DNA of 64,000 nucleotides from contig CAUJHS010000016.1 of NCBI GenBank assembly GCA_963204915.1, positions 55,001 through 119,000 on the forward strand. The letters run 5' to 3'. Source of the DNA: Planctomycetota bacterium (GTDB lineage Bacteria > Planctomycetota > Planctomycetia > Pirellulales > Pirellulaceae). The notes below the pieces were generated by a model that searched no databases, had not been told where the DNA came from, and saw only the letters and a program-made list of their open reading frames with translations. Below, one piece after another: positions 61,603-64,000 of this stretch (the stretch's first letter is position 1; each line of letters begins with the position of its first letter). Made by a program: the position numbers and the translations under genes.

Positions 61603-62559
61603 TCAGCCGTCCGAGGGTTCCGCGATGTGGGGCGTAGCCGCAGGAGCCGGCGCTGCGGCGCGTTTGCGGCCAAAAAGCTTACCAAACCAGGCGCGCAACC
61701 CCCGGGGTTTTTCCAACTCGGCGATGCGCAGCTCCAAAAGCGTGTTGCGCCCATTGAGTTCCTGGACCAAATTGCGAAGATCCTGCACTTGGGTTTGGAG
61801 CGATCCCTCCAAGGCAGTGCGCAATTGCGCAAGAGAGGACTCGCGGTTATGCTGCTCCTGCAACAGTTTTGACTCGAATGCCGATGTGCTCGCAGCGAGC
61901 GAATCGAGACTTTCGCGGACCTGCAAATAGGTGCTCTTCGATTTCTGCTTTAACTCTTCGACATGTTCCGCCACAAGCTCGCGGGCGCGTATTTCGGCGC
62001 GACGTTCCGTTTCGGCGAGATCATGGGTGAGTTTTTCGGTGGCGGCCTTGGACTCCTGTTCAACGACGTGGACCGCTTCTTGGGTGATGACGCGGGCTTT
62101 TTCCTCAACACGTTGTTCGGTTTGCACAATCTCCTGCGCTAATCGTTCCGCGGCTTGACGGGCCTCTTCCTCGAGCCGACGTGCTGCTTCCTCGGCTTGC
62201 CGCTGAGATTCAACCAGCTCTTGGGAGAGTCGTTCCGCCGCTTCTCGGGCTTGTTTTTCGACGGTTTGAACCTCCTGCCGGGCGATTTCTTCCGCCTTAC
62301 GTTCGGCAGTGCGTGTCGCGGCTTCCTGAAAGGCAGGCATGCGGCACTGGACCGACTGGTCAACCTTTTCTTCGACGAAGTCGTGCATCTCCTCTTCGAT
62401 TTTCGAAACGCCGCCACGGAGGGTGCGCCGCACCAATTCGGAGAGCAAAACGCCGATTCCCGACGATGCTTCGCCGAGCGCCGGATCAAGCCGTTCGACT
62501 AGCGAATCGCGCGGGATATTCGCAGGTCGTCGATCCAGTTCGCGGAATTCTTCGTTCAC
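61603..62559 (-). CDS. Coiled-coil protein, unknown
   Basis: 318 residues. Residues about 60-290 are a long coiled coil with repeated AAERLxQE/EEARxxAE units (EAAERLSQELVESQRQAEEAARRLEEEARQ). A C-terminal basic patch (WFGKLFGRKR, about 291-300) and a Pro/Ala tail follow. No signal peptide or membrane helix. It could be a structural or scaffolding protein; no homologue is recognised. It lies upstream of the DksA-like gene on the same strand, 274 bases away. Confidence 0.75.
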   Translation of the reverse strand: MNEEFRELDRRPANIPRDSLVERLDPALGEASSGIGVLLSELVRRTLRGGVSKIEEEMHDFVEEKVDQSVQCRMPAFQEAATRTAERKAEEIARQEVQTVEKQAREAAERLSQELVESQRQAEEAARRLEEEARQAAERLAQEIVQTEQRVEEKARVITQEAVHVVEQESKAATEKLTHDLAETERRAEIRARELVAEHVEELKQKSKSTYLQVRESLDSLAASTSAFESKLLQEQHNRESSLAQLRTALEGSLQTQVQDLRNLVQELNGRNTLLELRIAELEKPRGLRAWFGKLFGRKRAAAPAPAATPHIAEPSDG

Positions 62560-62592
62560 AATGCAGGCCCTTGTGTTTTACGCCTCAACGTG

Positions 62593-62610
62593 AAAACACC
62601 CCCTTGGGTG
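62593..62610 (-). terminator. Weak terminator/attenuator-like hairpin
   Basis: On the minus strand CACCC (62610-62606), loop AAGG, GGGTG (62601-62597), then TTTT. It sits about 200 bases downstream of truD and 35 bases upstream of the coiled-coil start codon, so it could end truD transcription or attenuate the next gene. The stem is only 5 bp. Confidence 0.35.
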
Positions 62611-62806
62611 GGGCGATTCTTCCTCATTGTAAATCAAAAGTTTTGCGGCGAAACATCCAAATGGCGCATGGCGGTAAATTTGTCCCCTCCGTGGAGCTTC
62701 ACCACATGCGGCTGGGAACGCCCCCTGGGGCGACAAACCGACGCCACATGAACAACCGGTGTTTCCCGCTCATCGGCACGCAAACGCCATACGCACGGCC
62801 GTCGGT

Positions 62807-63970
62807 TTAGGGGACACTGGCAGCCAACCGCTTCAGCGCTATCGTGGCGTAGGCGCCGCGAGGAAGATCAAAGGCAAGCTGTAACTTCATCCGGCCGGGA
62901 TAGACCTCATCGGCGTCGGTCTGGCTTCCATGGAATTCGACCGATTCGATCAGCCGTCGCCCGCCCCGGCTGAAAAAGCAGTCGCGCGGATACTTAACTC
63001 GCATTTGCTCTAGCTTGAGTCCAAAACGGCCAAGCACCGCGTCATACAAAGGTCTTTGGGATTCTTCGGGCGTCGCCCGTGAGGAAGGGTAAGGCAGCGT
63101 GACCGCGCGGAGGGCCGAGAGTTGCTGTTCGGCCAGACCGTGATGATACGGCGCCGGTCCAAAGCGTAGCGGAAGCATCCAGAATTGGCCTTCCTGCAGG
63201 TTTTCACGCAGGTACGCGGCGGCCACTTCATTCCATAAATAGCTTTGAAAAGCGGAGAGGTACAAGCGACGCATGTCGACACGAAGCCGGCCGAAGGCGC
63301 CGCGAAAATCCGCCGGATGATCGACGAGGAATGTCACGAGGCTGCGTCGATGCGAACGCCCCAGCGCCGCTTTGGCTTCGGTCCAGCGCCCCCAGTTTTT
63401 TTCCAAAGTTCGTTTCTCTTTCGCTTCGGCGGGGGTGTCGTGTTCGTTCGGATCAACTAACGCCAGCCAAAGCGCGCGTTCAAAGTCGCCCAGCACCCAC
63501 GGCCGCGCGATGAAGTCGCCCGAGGCACCGACGGAGCCAAAGCGTTGCTCGTCAAAGTAGTTTGGAATGCCGTCGTGGGCCAACTGCGTGATGGCGGTAT
63601 CGAGATGCGCCACATCGGAATCGTCCAGGTTGCGCACCACGATCTGAAACCGGTTTCCGCGAATATCGCCGGAGGAGAAGGCGAATTTCGTTTGCCCTAG
63701 GTATTCCAAATGGAACCGCGCCGCCTTGAAGTCGCGCTGCGGGCCCCGGTGAATGGTGAGGTACTGCCGCGTAATGGCGTGGAAGTCCTTCATGCCGCCA
63801 TAGGAAACCCGGCGGCGAGCAACGTTCCAAGTACGCAGCACCGCGTCGACGGCCTCCGGCGTGCCAATCCACCGTTTGGTCAAACGGTAGAGCGCGAAGT
63901 CTCCGGTGCTGGGCCGCACGTCGGAAAGTTCTTCAACTTGAAAGTCTTCCGGCAGACGCTTAATCTCCAA
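62807..63970 (-). CDS. truD: tRNA pseudouridine(13) synthase TruD
   Basis: 387 residues. TruD makes pseudouridine at position 13 of tRNA(Glu), and related enzymes act on other RNAs. The catalytic aspartate is in GGMKDFHAITRQYLTI (about residue 62), and the family motifs GDIRGNRFQIVVRN, GIPNYFDEQRFGS and the TRUD domain (YLSAFQSYLWNEVAAAYLR) are present. The start ATG 63970 gives the usual N-terminus (MEIKRLPEDFQVEEL). Length is normal. Upstream context lies outside the window. Confidence 0.95.
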   Translation of the reverse strand: MEIKRLPEDFQVEELSDVRPSTGDFALYRLTKRWIGTPEAVDAVLRTWNVARRRVSYGGMKDFHAITRQYLTIHRGPQRDFKAARFHLEYLGQTKFAFSSGDIRGNRFQIVVRNLDDSDVAHLDTAITQLAHDGIPNYFDEQRFGSVGASGDFIARPWVLGDFERALWLALVDPNEHDTPAEAKEKRTLEKNWGRWTEAKAALGRSHRRSLVTFLVDHPADFRGAFGRLRVDMRRLYLSAFQSYLWNEVAAAYLRENLQEGQFWMLPLRFGPAPYHHGLAEQQLSALRAVTLPYPSSRATPEESQRPLYDAVLGRFGLKLEQMRVKYPRDCFFSRGGRRLIESVEFHGSQTDADEVYPGRMKLQLAFDLPRGAYATIALKRLAASVP

Positions 63971-64000
63971 GGTTTTTTCCTCTTTCCTGTTGTGGCGGGC

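Noticed and set aside
1..64000. tRNA, rRNA, CRISPR array, insertion sequence or prophage
   Set aside because: I scanned intergenic regions for T-loop motifs, repeat-spacer patterns, transposase or integrase signatures and terminal repeats, and found none apart from the 42852-42994 element.

Overview
The window looks like a chromosomal segment of a planctomycete, probably a Pirellula-type lineage; this is inferred from gene content, as no rRNA is present. The planctomycete-style markers are a CRTAC1/UnbV repeat protein, a large dehydrogenase-like propeller with HEAT repeats and a C-terminal CxxCH heme domain, two secreted PQQ-type propellers that open with a W(P/H)QWRGP motif, an ExbB/ExbD pair followed by a giant low-complexity protein with a terpene-cyclase-like toroid, and many lineage-specific membrane proteins. 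DNA is moderately GC-rich and densely coding. I see no rRNA, tRNA, CRISPR array, insertion sequence, integrase or prophage; apart from one structured intergenic element the region reads as ordinary core chromosome.

Layout. 1-10560: a 5'-truncated CRTAC1-type protein, then ExbB, ExbD and the giant toroid protein, probably an envelope energy-transduction operon. 10651-15365: a cold-shock protein with its own promoter and terminator, an orphan STAS protein, and the dehydrogenase/heme protein. 15383-18929 (minus): group II PLP decarboxylase, methyltransferase, and a nucleoside hydrolase with a substituted calcium ligand. 19268-26686: membrane proteins, a DhnA-type aldolase whose stop codon overlaps the start of a LigD-like phosphoesterase gene, a large coiled-coil membrane protein and a secreted alpha/beta hydrolase. 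26835-32846: a GT9 glycosyltransferase, the translation/secretion block ffh-rpsP-trmD-rplS (minus, no rimM) and argG.

32921-40843: two small unknown genes, oligoendopeptidase F, a UbiB/ABC1 kinase-like protein, a PQQ propeller and typA, with clear intrinsic terminators. 41000-43352 (minus): a glycine-rich RRM protein, then a 143-nt structured element, a SET-domain protein and a DEAD-box helicase, a cluster centred on RNA metabolism. 43849-51450: a second PQQ propeller with a membrane-anchored methyltransferase, a YsnF-type stress protein, a purple-acid-phosphatase-like enzyme and a B12-binding radical SAM protein. 51497-57283: two RluA-family pseudouridine synthases flanking a 1188-residue AsmA-like protein. 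57446-63970: a methyltransferase, an LRR lipoprotein-like/secreted protein, small unknown genes, a DksA/YteA-like zinc-finger protein, a coiled-coil protein and truD.

The strongest candidate for something undescribed is the element at 42852-42994: a long, nearly perfect closing stem enclosing three or four hairpins, placed eight bases after the RRM gene stop codon and upstream of the SET and helicase genes. The giant ExbBD-linked toroid protein is the second.
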